From Streptomyces sp. SLBN-118 (GTDB taxonomy: Bacteria; Actinomycetota; Actinomycetes; Streptomycetales; Streptomycetaceae), in contig NZ_VFNP01000002.1 in the NCBI RefSeq assembly GCF_006715635.1, positions 3,472,001-3,536,000 of the forward strand: DNA of 64,000 bases. The letters run 5' to 3'. Position 1 is the first letter of the stretch; every line of letters begins with the position of its first letter. Positions 1 to 8,280 of this stretch are shown here, piece after piece. Made by a program: the position numbers and the translations under genes. The notes below the pieces were generated by a model. The model saw only the letters and a list, made by a program, of their open reading frames with translations. It was not told the DNA's origin and ran no database searches.

Positions 1-705
1 GTCGGCAGGCACGCCCGGCGCCGGGGACTCCTCGATGACCTTCTGGTGGCGGCGCTGGAGGGAGCAGTCGCGCGTCCCCAGCGCCCATACCGTCCCGTAC
101 GCGTCCGCCAGCACCTGCACTTCCACATGGCGCCCACGTTCGACGTAGGGCTCCAGGAACACCTCGCCGTCGCCGAAGGCCGACGCCGCCTCTGAGCCGG
201 CCGCCTCCAACTCGGCGCCCAGACGGGACAGTTCGCGGACGACACGCATACCGCGGCCGCCGCCGCCCGCCGCCGCCTTGACCAGCAGCGGAAGGTCGGC
301 CTCGGTGACCGTCGCGGGGTCGAGGGGCGCGCCGCCCATCAGTTCCTTCGCACGTGTCTTGGACGCCATCGCCTCGATGGCCGAGGGCGGCGGCCCGATC
401 CACAGCAGGCCCGCGTCCGTCACCGCACGGGCGAACTCCGCGTTCTCCGACAGGAATCCGTACCCGGGATGCACCGCGTCCGCGCCCGCCGCCCGTGCCG
501 CCTTCACGATCAGGTCGCCGCGCAGATATGTGTCGGCGGGCGCCGCCCCCGGCAGGCGTACGGCGGCGTCCGCCTCCCGCACATGCAGTGCCGACGCATC
601 CGCGTCCGAGTACACCGCGACCGTCGCGATGCCCAGCTCGCGGCAGGTGCGAAAGACCCGGCAGGCGATCTCGCCCCGGTTCGCGACCAGCAGAGTGGAG
701 ATCAT
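1..705 (-). CDS. Acyl-CoA carboxylase biotin carboxylase (alpha) subunit, partial
   Basis: Only the first 235 codons are present; the gene continues past the left edge. The protein opens with STLLVANRGEIACRV, has HPGYGFLSEN near residue 75 and the Gly-rich ATP-grasp loop KAAAGGGGRGMRVV, all hallmarks of biotin carboxylase. It would carboxylate biotin with ATP and bicarbonate and hand the carboxyl group to the carboxyltransferase encoded just upstream. The ATG at 705 lies 7 nt after that gene's stop, so the two are surely co-transcribed. Alpha subunits of this kind usually also carry a C-terminal biotinyl domain, which is outside the window. Pairing with an AtuA-like gene suggests methylcrotonyl- or geranyl-type CoA substrates, but the substrate is inference. 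Confidence 0.93.
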   Translation of the reverse strand, partial: MISTLLVANRGEIACRVFRTCRELGIATVAVYSDADASALHVREADAAVRLPGAAPADTYLRGDLIVKAARAAGADAVHPGYGFLSENAEFARAVTDAGLLWIGPPPSAIEAMASKTRAKELMGGAPLDPATVTEADLPLLVKAAAGGGGRGMRVVRELSRLGAELEAAGSEAASAFGDGEVFLEPYVERGRHVEVQVLADAYGTVWALGTRDCSLQRRHQKVIEESPAPGVPAD

Positions 706-712
706 CAGTGCC

Positions 713-2311
713 TCACATCCGGAAGACGCCGAAGCCGCCGCGCGCGCCCTCGACCGGTGCCGTGTGGATCGCCGACAGGCACAGTCCGAGGACCGTACGG
801 GTGTCGCGTGGGTCGATCACGCCGTCGTCGTACAGCCGCCCCGACAGGAACATGGGCAGCGACTCCGCCTCGATCTGCTGCTCGACCATCGCGCGCAGCC
901 CCGCGTCCGCCTCCTCGTCGTACGGCTGCCCCTTCGCCTGCGCCGACGCGCGCGCCACGATCGACAGCACGCCCGCCAGCTGCTGCGGCCCCATCACCGC
1001 GGACTTGGCGCTGGGCCAGGCGAAGAGGAAGCGCGGGTCATACGCCCGCCCGCACATGCCGTAGTGCCCGGCTCCGTACGACGCGCCCATCAGTACCGAC
1101 AGATGCGGCACCTTCGAGTTCGACACCGCGTTGATCATCATCGCGCCGTGCTTGATGATGCCGCCCTGCTCGTACTCCTTGCCGACCATGTAGCCGGTGG
1201 TGTTGTGCAGGAAGACCAGCGGCACATCGCGCTGATTCGCCAACTGGATGAACTGTGCCGCCTTCTGGGACTCCGCCGAGAAGAGCACGCCCTGCGCATT
1301 GGCCAGCACGCCCACCGGATAGCCGTGCAGCCGCGTCCACCCGGTCACCAGGCTCGGCCCGTAGAGCGGTTTGAACTCGTCGAAGTCCGAGCCGTCGACG
1401 ATCCGCGCGACGACCTCGCGCGGATCGAAGGGCGTCTTCAGGTCCTCGGGCACGATCCCGAGCAGCTCGTCCTCCGCGTACTTGGGGGGCTCGGCCGGCC
1501 CCGGATCGCCGTGCGCCTTACGCCAGTTGAGGCGGGCGACCACACGTCGGGCCTGCCGCAGCGCGTCGGGCTCGTCGAGGGCGAAGTAGTCGGCGAGCCC
1601 GGACGTACGGGCATGCATCTCCGCGCCGCCGAGCGACTCGTCGTCGCTCTCCTCGCCCGTCGCCATCTTCACCAGCGGCGGCCCGCCCAGGAAGACCTTC
1701 GACTGCTCCTTGATCATGATGGTGTGGTCGGACATGCCGGGGACGTACGCGCCTCCGGCGGTCGAGTTGCCGAAGACGACCGCGATGGTGGGGATCCCGG
1801 CGGCCGACAGCCTCGTCAGATCGCGGAACAGCGCCCCGCCGGGGATGAAGATCTCCTTCTGGGACGGCAGATCAGCCCCGCCGGACTCGACGAGCGAGAT
1901 GCAGGGCAGCCGGTTGGCGTACGCGATCTCGTTGGCGCGCAGGGCCTTCTTCAGCGTCCAGGGGTTGGACGCCCCGCCGCGCACGGTCGGGTCGTTGGCC
2001 GTGATCAGGCACTCGACGCCCTCGACCACACCGATGCCGGTGACCATCGACGCACCGACGGGATAGTCGCTGCCCCACGCGGCGAGCGGGGACAGTTCCA
2101 GGAAGGGCGTGTCGGGGTCGAGCAGCAGCTCGATGCGCTCGCGGGCGAGGAGCTTTCCGCGCTTCCGGTGCCGGGCCACGTATTTCTCGCCGCCGCCCGC
2201 GAGCGCCTTGGCGTGCTCGGCCTCCAGCTCGGAGAGCCGGCCGAGCATGGCATCGCGGCGGGTGGCGTACTCGGGTCCCGTGGGGTCGACGGCCGAGGCG
2301 AGCACAGTCAC
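713..2311 (-). CDS. Acyl-CoA carboxylase carboxyltransferase (beta) subunit
   Basis: A 532-residue carboxyltransferase that moves the carboxyl group from biotin to an acyl-CoA. Visible motifs are RERIELLLDPDTPFLEL near the N-terminus, the oxyanion-type Gly stretches NSTAGGAYVPGMS and MGASYGAGHYGMCGRAY, and LANAQGVLFSAESQKAAQFI. These match the methylcrotonyl/geranyl-CoA carboxylase beta class, whose usual length is about 535. The frame is open far upstream, but GTG at 2311 is chosen because GGAAGGG lies about 6 nt before it and the protein then starts like its relatives. The next gene, biotin carboxylase, follows after 7 nt. A tnpB element lies directly upstream on the opposite strand and may cut this gene off from the operon promoter. 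Confidence 0.93.
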   Translation of the reverse strand: MTVLASAVDPTGPEYATRRDAMLGRLSELEAEHAKALAGGGEKYVARHRKRGKLLARERIELLLDPDTPFLELSPLAAWGSDYPVGASMVTGIGVVEGVECLITANDPTVRGGASNPWTLKKALRANEIAYANRLPCISLVESGGADLPSQKEIFIPGGALFRDLTRLSAAGIPTIAVVFGNSTAGGAYVPGMSDHTIMIKEQSKVFLGGPPLVKMATGEESDDESLGGAEMHARTSGLADYFALDEPDALRQARRVVARLNWRKAHGDPGPAEPPKYAEDELLGIVPEDLKTPFDPREVVARIVDGSDFDEFKPLYGPSLVTGWTRLHGYPVGVLANAQGVLFSAESQKAAQFIQLANQRDVPLVFLHNTTGYMVGKEYEQGGIIKHGAMMINAVSNSKVPHLSVLMGASYGAGHYGMCGRAYDPRFLFAWPSAKSAVMGPQQLAGVLSIVARASAQAKGQPYDEEADAGLRAMVEQQIEAESLPMFLSGRLYDDGVIDPRDTRTVLGLCLSAIHTAPVEGARGGFGVFRM

Positions 2312-2435
2312 CGGAGCCCTTCCGAGGATGTACGGCTTTCTAGGGCCGGGATGAATCGGATGCCAGCACTGCTTTGACGTGCACGGATGCACGGATTTTG
2401 GCTCATTGTCAGTGGCTCCCGTTACGGTCAATGGG

Positions 2436-3656
2436 ATGAAAACGGTGGTGCAGGTGAAGTTGGTGACGACGCCCGAGGTGGCGGCGGCGCTGCACTCCTC
2501 CCTGTGCGCGGCGAACGAGGCCGCGAACTTCGTGTCGGTGGTCGCGTTCAGGGAGAAGGTGTTCCGCCCCTACACGACCAAGCGCAAGGACGGCACAGTC
2601 CGCATCGGCTTGCAGGACCTCGTCTATACGGAGATCAAGGACCGCTTCGGGCTGTCCGCACAGCCCGCGATCCGGGTGATCAAGAAAGTGGTGGACGCGT
2701 ACACGACGCTGCACGCCAACCTCAAGGCCGGGAACTACGGCAAGGAAGGCTCCAGACGGAGGGCGGCGGCGGAGTCCAAGCCCATCGTGTTCCGTCCGGA
2801 TGCGGCGCAGCCGTATGACCTGCGGTGTCTGTCCTGGCAGTACGACGCGCAGACGGTGTCGATCTGGACCACCAGCGGACGTCTGCAGGGCGTTGGCTAC
2901 GTGGGGCATTCGGACCAGCTCAAGTCGCTGCACACCTGCCGCAAGGGGGAAACCGACCTGGTACACCGGGACGGCAAGTGGTTCCTGGTCGCGACCTGTG
3001 AGGTGCCGGAGGCCGAGCGCTTCGAGCCGGTGGACTGGATCGGCGTGGATCGGGGCATCGTCAACCTCGCCACCACGAGCGACGGGGACAACTATTCCGG
3101 GCGCCGACTCGGCCGGTACCGGCGCTGGCAGCAGCGCAAACGCCAGGAGTTGCAGACCAAGCGCACTCGGTCGGCGAATCGCAGGCTGCGAAATCGGAAC
3201 CGGCGGGAGCAACGGCACGCCGCCCATGTCAACCACAAGATTTCGAAGACGATCGTGACCGAAGCGCAACGCACCGGACGCGGGATCGCCCTGGAAGACC
3301 TGGGCGGCATCCGCGAACGGGCACGGCTGAACGCGCCCCAGCGGGTCCGGTTGTCCTCCTGGCCGTTCCACCAGCTCGGCGAACACCTCGCCTACAAGGC
3401 CCTGCGGGCGGGGGTGCCGTTCCTCGAAGTGGACTCGGCCTACACCTCGCAGATGTGCCCCCGGTGCGGGCATACGACGAGGAACAACCGTCCCGACCGG
3501 GACACCTTCTCCTGTCGTCGGTGCGGGCTCGCTGGCCCCTCCGACCACGTCGCCGGGGTCAACGTGCGCAACCGCGCACGCTCGGCGTGGGTTCTCGTCA
3601 ACGGACCCGTACCACAAGGGCTTAACACCTCCCGCACTGGTAGATGCGACCCGTGA
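2436..3656 (+). CDS. tnpB: RNA-guided endonuclease TnpB (OrfB) of an IS200/IS605-type element
   Basis: A 406-residue TnpB with all key residues visible: RuvC-like acidic residues D205 (in IGVDRGIVNLA), E287 (in ALEDLGG) and D370 (in GPSDHVAGVN), and a zinc ribbon with Cys341, 344, 360 and 363. Residues 1-190 form the N-terminal wedge/REC part. TnpB proteins cut DNA next to a short TAM, guided by an omega-RNA from the element's 3' end. ATG 2436 is used because no ATG, GTG or TTG in frame just upstream fits; an in-frame extension to 2379 would run into the left-end hairpin. Length is normal for intact family members, so it may be active. No tnpA was seen in the window. Confidence 0.92.
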   Translation: MKTVVQVKLVTTPEVAAALHSSLCAANEAANFVSVVAFREKVFRPYTTKRKDGTVRIGLQDLVYTEIKDRFGLSAQPAIRVIKKVVDAYTTLHANLKAGNYGKEGSRRRAAAESKPIVFRPDAAQPYDLRCLSWQYDAQTVSIWTTSGRLQGVGYVGHSDQLKSLHTCRKGETDLVHRDGKWFLVATCEVPEAERFEPVDWIGVDRGIVNLATTSDGDNYSGRRLGRYRRWQQRKRQELQTKRTRSANRRLRNRNRREQRHAAHVNHKISKTIVTEAQRTGRGIALEDLGGIRERARLNAPQRVRLSSWPFHQLGEHLAYKALRAGVPFLEVDSAYTSQMCPRCGHTTRNNRPDRDTFSCRRCGLAGPSDHVAGVNVRNRARSAWVLVNGPVPQGLNTSRTGRCDP

Positions 3657-3716
3657 CCGCCCTGTCGTAGGGGGCAGTCGGGAGCGCGACTCGGCTAAGG
3701 CGACTGGGCTTACAGG

Positions 3717-3745
3717 CTCGGTCCCTTTAGGGCCGAGAAGTTGAC
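3717..3745 (+). repeat. Right-end hairpin of the tnpB element
   Basis: Stem CTCGG/CCGAG with an inner CCC/GGG pairing and one bulged T, followed by GAAGTTGAC. This is the form expected for the right end and the 3' end of an omega-RNA. The TAA that ends the neighbouring AtuA-like gene lies in its loop. Confidence 0.55.
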
Positions 3746-5415
3746 AGCAGTACCTCCGGGATGTCGACGTAGCGCGAGCGCAGCCACTCGCCGAGCGCCT
3801 TGGCCTGCGGGTCGAAGCGGGCCTGCGCGGCGACGCCCTCGCCGAGAATTCCCTCGACGGTGAAGTTCAGGGCGCGAAGATTCGGCAGGACATGGCGTAC
3901 GACGGTCAGTTCGGCGGTCTCCGGGAGCAGCGCGCGGAAGCGGTCCACCGTCAGCTCGTGGGCGAGCAGGCGCCAGGCGCTGTCGGAGCGCGCCCACACC
4001 CCGACGTTGGCGTCGCCTCCCTTGTCTCCGCTGCGGGCGCCTGCGATCAGTCCGAGGGGCGCGGCCCGGCGCGGCCCGGCGGGCAGTTCCGCGGGCAGCC
4101 CGCCGTCGTCCGGGACCGGCTCGACGTCCTTCGTCCGTACGGGAGCCGGCACCGCGACCCTGCGCCCGTCGGGCAGTACGGCCGTGTGCGACACCTCGGC
4201 CGCGTCGATGTATTCGGGCTCGAAGACCCCGTAGGGCGCGCCCTTGCCGGGCGGTGCCGTCACATGGAAACCCGGGTAGCTGCCGAGCGCCAGCTCGATC
4301 GCCGCGCCGCTCACCGCGCGGCCCACCTTGCCGGGGTCGCTGTCGCGGACGACGAGGCGCAGATAGGCGCTGGCGCGCTCCTCCGTGTCACCGTCGGGCC
4401 GCTCGGTGCGGGCCAGTTCCCAGCGGACCTCGGCCGGGCGGTGCTTGCCGAGGGCGTCGTCGAGCTGTTCGCGCACCAGGCGGGCCTTTGCCTCGATGTC
4501 GAGGCCGGTGAGCACGAACACGACCTCGTTGCGCCAGCCGCCGATGCGGTTGAGGCCGACCTTGAGGGTGGGTGGCGGGGCTTCGCCGCGTACGCCGAAG
4601 ATCCGTACCCGGTCCTCCCCGTCCTGCTCCAGCCGTACGGTGTCCAGGCGCGCGGTGACGTCCGGTCCGGCATAGCGCGCGCCCCCGGTCTCGTACAGCA
4701 GCTGCGCGGTGACCGTGCCGACGTCGACGAGGCCGCCGGTGCCGTCGTGCTTGGTGATGACGCTGGTGCCGTCGGCGTGGATCTCGGCGAGGGGAAAGCC
4801 GGGGCGGCGTACGTCATGGCCGCCGAAGAAGGAGTAGTTGCCGCCGGTGGCCTGGGTGCCGCATTCGAGTACGTGCCCGGCGACGACCGCGCCCGCGAGC
4901 GCGTCGTAGTCCTCGGGCCCCCAGCCGAAGTGCGCGGCCGCGGGCCCGGTGACGAGGGCGGCGTCGGTGACCCGGCCGGTGACGACGACATCGGCTCCGG
5001 CGAGCAGGCATGCGGTGATCCCGGCGCCGCCGAGATAGGCGTTGGCGCTGAGGGCGCCGGGGAAGCGCTCGGCTAGGTCGTCACCCTCGACATGGGCGAC
5101 CTTGACGGGGACACCGACGCGGTCGGCGAGTTCACGCACGGCGTCGGCGAGCCCGGCCGGGTTGAGCCCGCCCGCGTTGGTGACGATCTTCACGCCGCGT
5201 TCCCGGGCGAGGCCGAGGGTGTCCTCCAGCTGCCGCAGGAAGGTCTTGGCGTAGCCGAGGCGCGGGTCTTTCAGCCGGTCGCGGCCGAGGATGAGCATGG
5301 TGAGTTCGGCGAGATAGTCACCGGTCAGGACATCGAGGGGCCCGCCCGTGAGCATTTCCTTCACCGCGTCGAAGCGGTCGCCGTAGAAACCGGAGGCATT
5401 GCCGATACGCAGCAC
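3727..5415 (-). CDS. AtuA-like acyclic terpene utilisation protein (DUF1446)
   Basis: A 562-residue protein that opens RIGNASGFYGDRFDAV and carries GLARERGVKIVTNAGGLNP, GADVVVTGRVTDAALV and ECGTQATGGNYSFF. These motifs are typical of the AtuA/DUF1446 family associated with citronellol/geraniol and leucine/isovalerate breakdown; the exact reaction is not established. A C-terminal part with GARSGDKGGDANVGVWAR resembles the AtuA-like ferredoxin-fold domain. GTG 5415 starts 3 nt after the previous gene's stop. The last five codons (STSRP) and the stop come from the right end of the inserted tnpB element, so the original C-terminus has been altered. Confidence 0.85.
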   Translation of the reverse strand: MLRIGNASGFYGDRFDAVKEMLTGGPLDVLTGDYLAELTMLILGRDRLKDPRLGYAKTFLRQLEDTLGLARERGVKIVTNAGGLNPAGLADAVRELADRVGVPVKVAHVEGDDLAERFPGALSANAYLGGAGITACLLAGADVVVTGRVTDAALVTGPAAAHFGWGPEDYDALAGAVVAGHVLECGTQATGGNYSFFGGHDVRRPGFPLAEIHADGTSVITKHDGTGGLVDVGTVTAQLLYETGGARYAGPDVTARLDTVRLEQDGEDRVRIFGVRGEAPPPTLKVGLNRIGGWRNEVVFVLTGLDIEAKARLVREQLDDALGKHRPAEVRWELARTERPDGDTEERASAYLRLVVRDSDPGKVGRAVSGAAIELALGSYPGFHVTAPPGKGAPYGVFEPEYIDAAEVSHTAVLPDGRRVAVPAPVRTKDVEPVPDDGGLPAELPAGPRRAAPLGLIAGARSGDKGGDANVGVWARSDSAWRLLAHELTVDRFRALLPETAELTVVRHVLPNLRALNFTVEGILGEGVAAQARFDPQAKALGEWLRSRYVDIPEVLLSTSRP

Positions 5416-5418
5416 CGT

Positions 5419-6207
5419 CTAGGCCCCCTTCCGCTCGCGGCCCGGTCCCGCGGGACCGGCGAATGCCTGCGCGATGTCCAGCCACCCGTCGGCGTCGGCG
5501 CCCTCCGCCCGTACGGCGAGGTCGGAGCGGTGCGCGCGCTGGGTCACCAGGAGGCAGAAGTCGAGCGCGGGCCCGGTGACCCGCTGGGCTGCGTCCTCGG
5601 GGCCGTACACCCACAGGCCGCCGCCCGGAGCGGTCAGCTCCACGCGGAACGGCTCGGCGGGCGGGGTGAGGCCCCGTACCGCGTAGGCGTAGTCGCGCGC
5701 CCTGACCCCGATGTACGCGACGTGCCGCAGGCGGGGGGTCGGTTCGCGTACGGCTCCGAGCGCGTCGGCGATGTCCTGGCCGTGCGCCCAGGTCTCCATC
5801 AGGCGACCGGTGGCCGTCGACGCGACGCTCATCGGCGGCCCGTACCAGGGGAAACGCGCTCCGGTGGGCGCCTGACGCAGGGCCTGCTGCAGCTCCTCGC
5901 GTCCGGCGCGCCAGCGGGCCAGCAGCTCGGCGGGCGGCAGCGCGGCCCCCTCCTCGGCGCCCTCGTCGACGAAAGCGTCCGGCGCTTTGAGCGCCTTCTC
6001 GACCTGGGCGCCGAAGGCCTCACGGTCGGTGACGGCGAGCAGCGAGGCCGCGTCGGTCCAGGCGAGATGGGCGATCTGGTGGGCAATGGTCCAGCGGGGC
6101 GCGGGGGTGGGGCGCGCCCATTGCTCGTCGGTCAACTCCCCCACCAGCTGGTCGAGTTGATCGCTCTCGCTGCGCAGATCGTCCAGTACGACGGCCGGGT
6201 CGGACAC
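5419..6207 (-). CDS. TIGR03084-like DinB-fold metal-binding protein
   Basis: A 262-residue protein of the mycothiol-dependent maleylpyruvate isomerase / DinB four-helix type. It has the early histidine motif WTIAHQIAHLAWTD and later ETWAHGQDIADALG, giving the usual three metal-binding His. In Streptomyces such genes often sit directly before an AtuA-like gene, as here. GTG 6207 is chosen over longer in-frame starts because GAGGGAG lies just upstream. It is the first gene of the operon, with an 18-bp palindrome about 60 nt upstream. A role in acyl-CoA or terpenoid breakdown is inferred only from context. Confidence 0.8.
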   Translation of the reverse strand: MSDPAVVLDDLRSESDQLDQLVGELTDEQWARPTPAPRWTIAHQIAHLAWTDAASLLAVTDREAFGAQVEKALKAPDAFVDEGAEEGAALPPAELLARWRAGREELQQALRQAPTGARFPWYGPPMSVASTATGRLMETWAHGQDIADALGAVREPTPRLRHVAYIGVRARDYAYAVRGLTPPAEPFRVELTAPGGGLWVYGPEDAAQRVTGPALDFCLLVTQRAHRSDLAVRAEGADADGWLDIAQAFAGPAGPGRERKGA

Positions 6208-6267
6208 GGTGCGCTCCCTCGGGACACGACGTTGTGTGCCCCGGAGCATGGCAGCGTCGACGAAAAC

Positions 6268-6285
6268 AAGCAAGCATGCTTGCTT
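6268..6285. promoter_or_regulatory. 18-bp palindromic operator candidate
   Basis: Perfect palindrome AAGCAAGCATGCTTGCTT located 60 nt upstream of the GTG of the DinB-like gene. Its length and symmetry fit a TetR-type repressor dimer site controlling the catabolic operon. It also touches the stop codon of the upstream EamA gene. No cognate regulator gene is visible in the window. Confidence 0.6.
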
Positions 6286-7229
6286 TACTTCGTGAGGTCT
6301 CCCGGCGCCTTTCCGGCCACCTGAGTGCGCACCGCGCCCATGCTCGCCGTGATGACCAGCGCGATCGCCAACGCGTCCACCGCGGAAAGGGCTTGATGCA
6401 GCACGAAGAACCCGGCCGCCGCCGCGATCGCCGGCTCCAGGCTCATCAGCACCGCGAAGGTCGGCGCGGGCAGCCTGCGCAGCGCGAGCAGCTCAAGGGT
6501 GTAGGGCAGGACGGACGACAGCAGTGCGACGGCGAGCCCCAGCCCGAGCGTCGAGGGCACGACCAGCTTGGACCCGGCCTCCGCCAGCCCCAGCGGCAGA
6601 CTCAGCACCGCCCCCACTCCCATCGCCAGCGCAAGCCCGTCGGCCTGCGGGAAGCGCCGTCCAGTGCGGGCGCTGAAGACGATGTACGCGGCCCACATCG
6701 CGCCCGCCGAGAGCGCGAACGCCGCACCCACGGGGTTGAGCCGGTCGAAGCCGCCGCCACTCAGCAGGACCACACCGCCGAGTGCGAGACCCGCCCAGAC
6801 GAGGTTGACCAGCCGCCGCGACACGATCACCGAGAGCACGAGCGGGCCCAGCACCTCGAAGGTGACGGCCGCGCCGAGCGGGATGCGGTCGGCGGCCTGG
6901 TAGAAGAGCATGTTCATGGCTGCCATGGCGGTACCGAAGGCGACGACCGTGCCCCAGTCGGCGCGGGAATGCCCGCGGAGGGCGGGCCGGCAGACGAGCA
7001 GCATCACGAGTGCGGCGAGGGCGAGCCGCAGCGTCACGACCCCGAGGGCACCGGCGCGCGGCATCAGCAGCACGGCGATGGCGGCACCGAACTGGACGGA
7101 GAGCGCACCGCCGACGACGAGCGCCACGGGCCCGAGGCTGCGGCGGGAGCCGGCTGCCGAAGCTGTGGCCTCCAGGGCGGCGGCGGCCTCCGGCTCATTG
7201 GCGACGACCACGGCAGGGGTCTCGTCCAC
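6285..7229 (-). CDS. EamA/DMT-family transporter (RhtA-like)
   Basis: A 314-residue membrane protein with about ten hydrophobic segments arranged as two EamA repeats, including NMLFYQAADRIPLGAAVTFEVLGPL and AALSSVLPYTLELLALRRL-like stretches seen in RhtA threonine/homoserine exporters. The last repeat has LMSLEPAIAAAAGFFVLHQ. GTG 7229 has GGAGGTG directly upstream. Residues 1-30 are a polar Ala/Glu-rich leader before the first segment. It is likely an exporter of small metabolites, but the substrate cannot be read from the sequence. It lies in the same direction as the catabolic operon but is separated from it by the palindrome. Confidence 0.85.
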   Translation of the reverse strand: MDETPAVVVANEPEAAAALEATASAAGSRRSLGPVALVVGGALSVQFGAAIAVLLMPRAGALGVVTLRLALAALVMLLVCRPALRGHSRADWGTVVAFGTAMAAMNMLFYQAADRIPLGAAVTFEVLGPLVLSVIVSRRLVNLVWAGLALGGVVLLSGGGFDRLNPVGAAFALSAGAMWAAYIVFSARTGRRFPQADGLALAMGVGAVLSLPLGLAEAGSKLVVPSTLGLGLAVALLSSVLPYTLELLALRRLPAPTFAVLMSLEPAIAAAAGFFVLHQALSAVDALAIALVITASMGAVRTQVAGKAPGDLTK

Positions 7230-7550
7230 CGCACACCTCCAGGCTGAAATCTGACCCCTCCAAGCTACGGGTCGGCGCGCGCTGGGTGAAATGCGGACTG
7301 TGCTGCGGTTATGCCCACGCGCATGAGCATCGGGCCGCGCCCGCCTGCGCTGCTTTCTCGCCATCGGGGCCCTCAGCCCGTACCCCCAGTGCTGCGCCGC
7401 CCGGAAGGGGAACACCTCGGCACCCCTCTCGACTTCCTCTGGCCGTCGGCCCGCGTATCTATGCGAGAACGTGACTGAAGGGCTGACCGCCCTTGCCACG
7501 GGTAGTCACTCTCCGTAGCTTGCTGTCGACCGCTGGAGGAAGAGGAACCC
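7230..7550. other. Intergenic region between divergent EamA and XRE-module genes
   Basis: No convincing gene was found in these 321 bases. They hold the start region of the EamA gene on the left and a good promoter for the regulatory module on the right. Overlapping short frames on both strands lack start signals. Confidence 0.5.
7493..7521 (+). promoter_or_regulatory. Vegetative-type promoter of the first XRE module
   Basis: TTGCCA (7493-7498) and TAGCTT (7516-7521) are separated by exactly 17 nt, matching the housekeeping sigma consensus of Streptomyces. It lies 30 nt before the ATG at 7551. Confidence 0.5.
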
Positions 7551-7766
7551 ATGGAATTAACCATGATCGCCGGAGGGTCGTGCAGTGCTGGCGACGACGA
7601 CAAGTGCGGCAACGGCGACTGCCCCACCGTCTTCGCCACCGACCAACCCAGCATGCTCGCCGTGCAGGGCTACGTCCTGGCTCGTCCGACACCCGCCGGC
7701 GAGTCCGTCGTCCTGCTGCCCGAGGAACTGCTGAAGGAGGCCGCACGTGCCCGTGGATGGCTCTAG
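7551..7766 (+). CDS. Small acidic protein of an XRE/DUF6879 module
   Basis: A 71-residue protein with a CSAGDDDKCGNGDCP cysteine cluster near the N-terminus (three Cys within 12 residues), then TVFATDQPSMLAVQGYVL and an acidic helix. I recognise the type from regulatory modules in Streptomyces but know no biochemical role. A GGAGGAAGAGG Shine-Dalgarno stretch stands before ATG 7551. It overlaps the next gene by 20 nt, so translation is probably coupled. Cysteines could bind metal; that is speculation. Confidence 0.7.
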   Translation: MELTMIAGGSCSAGDDDKCGNGDCPTVFATDQPSMLAVQGYVLARPTPAGESVVLLPEELLKEAARARGWL

Positions 7767-8280
7767 CCCTGTCCTGCTGGACGGAGACCAATGGACGTCG
7801 TACTTCGAGAACTTCAAGCATTCGGCATTCCGGCTCGAAGTACACCAGGTGTACACCATGCCGGCCGAGGCGGAGACACTCGGCAGCTTCCTCGCCGGTG
7901 AGCCCAAGCCGGAAGGCTTCAATGCAACGTGGCACCGGATGATCCGGGGCCACACGGCAGCGGGCCGCACCATGACGCGGGCCAAGCTCGTCCACAGGCC
8001 GTTGACGGACTACAGCCGTTACTTGTTCGAGTGGGCGATCCCTGGAAACGTCGCGGCGGGGGAGGACTACAGGATCGTGGATATGACAGAAAGGGAATTC
8101 AGCCTGCCCAACCAGGACTTCTGGATGTTCGACGAGACGACCGTGGTTCACCTGAACTACCGGCCGGACGGGACGCAAATCAATCGGGAGTTGATCGAAG
8201 CCCCCGAGATCAGCCGATATCTCGCATGGCGCGATCTGGCCCTAGAGAGTTCCGTTCCGTTCAGTGACTATCGAACCTGA
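7747..8280 (+). CDS. DUF6879-like protein
   Basis: A 177-residue soluble protein beginning MPVDGSSPVLLDGDQW and continuing with YFENFKHSAFRLEVHQVYTMP. It then has HRPLTDYSRYLFEWAIPGN and VHLNYRPDGTQINRELIEAPEISRYLAWRDLAL. This arrangement matches the DUF6879 family found beside XRE regulators in Streptomyces. The GTG start at 7747 lies inside the preceding gene, and the stop overlaps the GTG start of the XRE gene by 17 nt, so the three genes form one tightly coupled operon. Function is unknown; a role with the XRE regulator is inferred from position. Confidence 0.75.
   Translation: MPVDGSSPVLLDGDQWTSYFENFKHSAFRLEVHQVYTMPAEAETLGSFLAGEPKPEGFNATWHRMIRGHTAAGRTMTRAKLVHRPLTDYSRYLFEWAIPGNVAAGEDYRIVDMTEREFSLPNQDFWMFDETTVVHLNYRPDGTQINRELIEAPEISRYLAWRDLALESSVPFSDYRT

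Larger units (their letters stand above)
2374..3745 (+). mobile_element. Solitary tnpB (IS200/IS605-type, IS1341-like) element
   Basis: The element carries tnpB but no Y1 transposase, so it is non-autonomous. Proposed ends are inferred from structure. On the left, TTTGAC (2373-2378) is followed by a perfect 6-bp hairpin CGTGCA/TGCACG (2378-2393). On the right, a hairpin of CTCGG/CCGAG plus CCC/GGG (3717-3737) is followed 4 nt later by TTGAC (3741-3745). Subterminal hairpins and a short TTGA-type motif at the junctions are known for this family. The 3' part of tnpB plus the right end would be the omega-RNA scaffold. The element lies between two genes of a minus-strand catabolic operon. Confidence 0.6.

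Noticed and set aside
278..2377. Long plus-strand open frame of 699 codons opposite the carboxylase genes
   Set aside because: It is Arg/Pro-rich with no family resemblance and mirrors two clear minus-strand genes; high GC leaves such antisense frames open.
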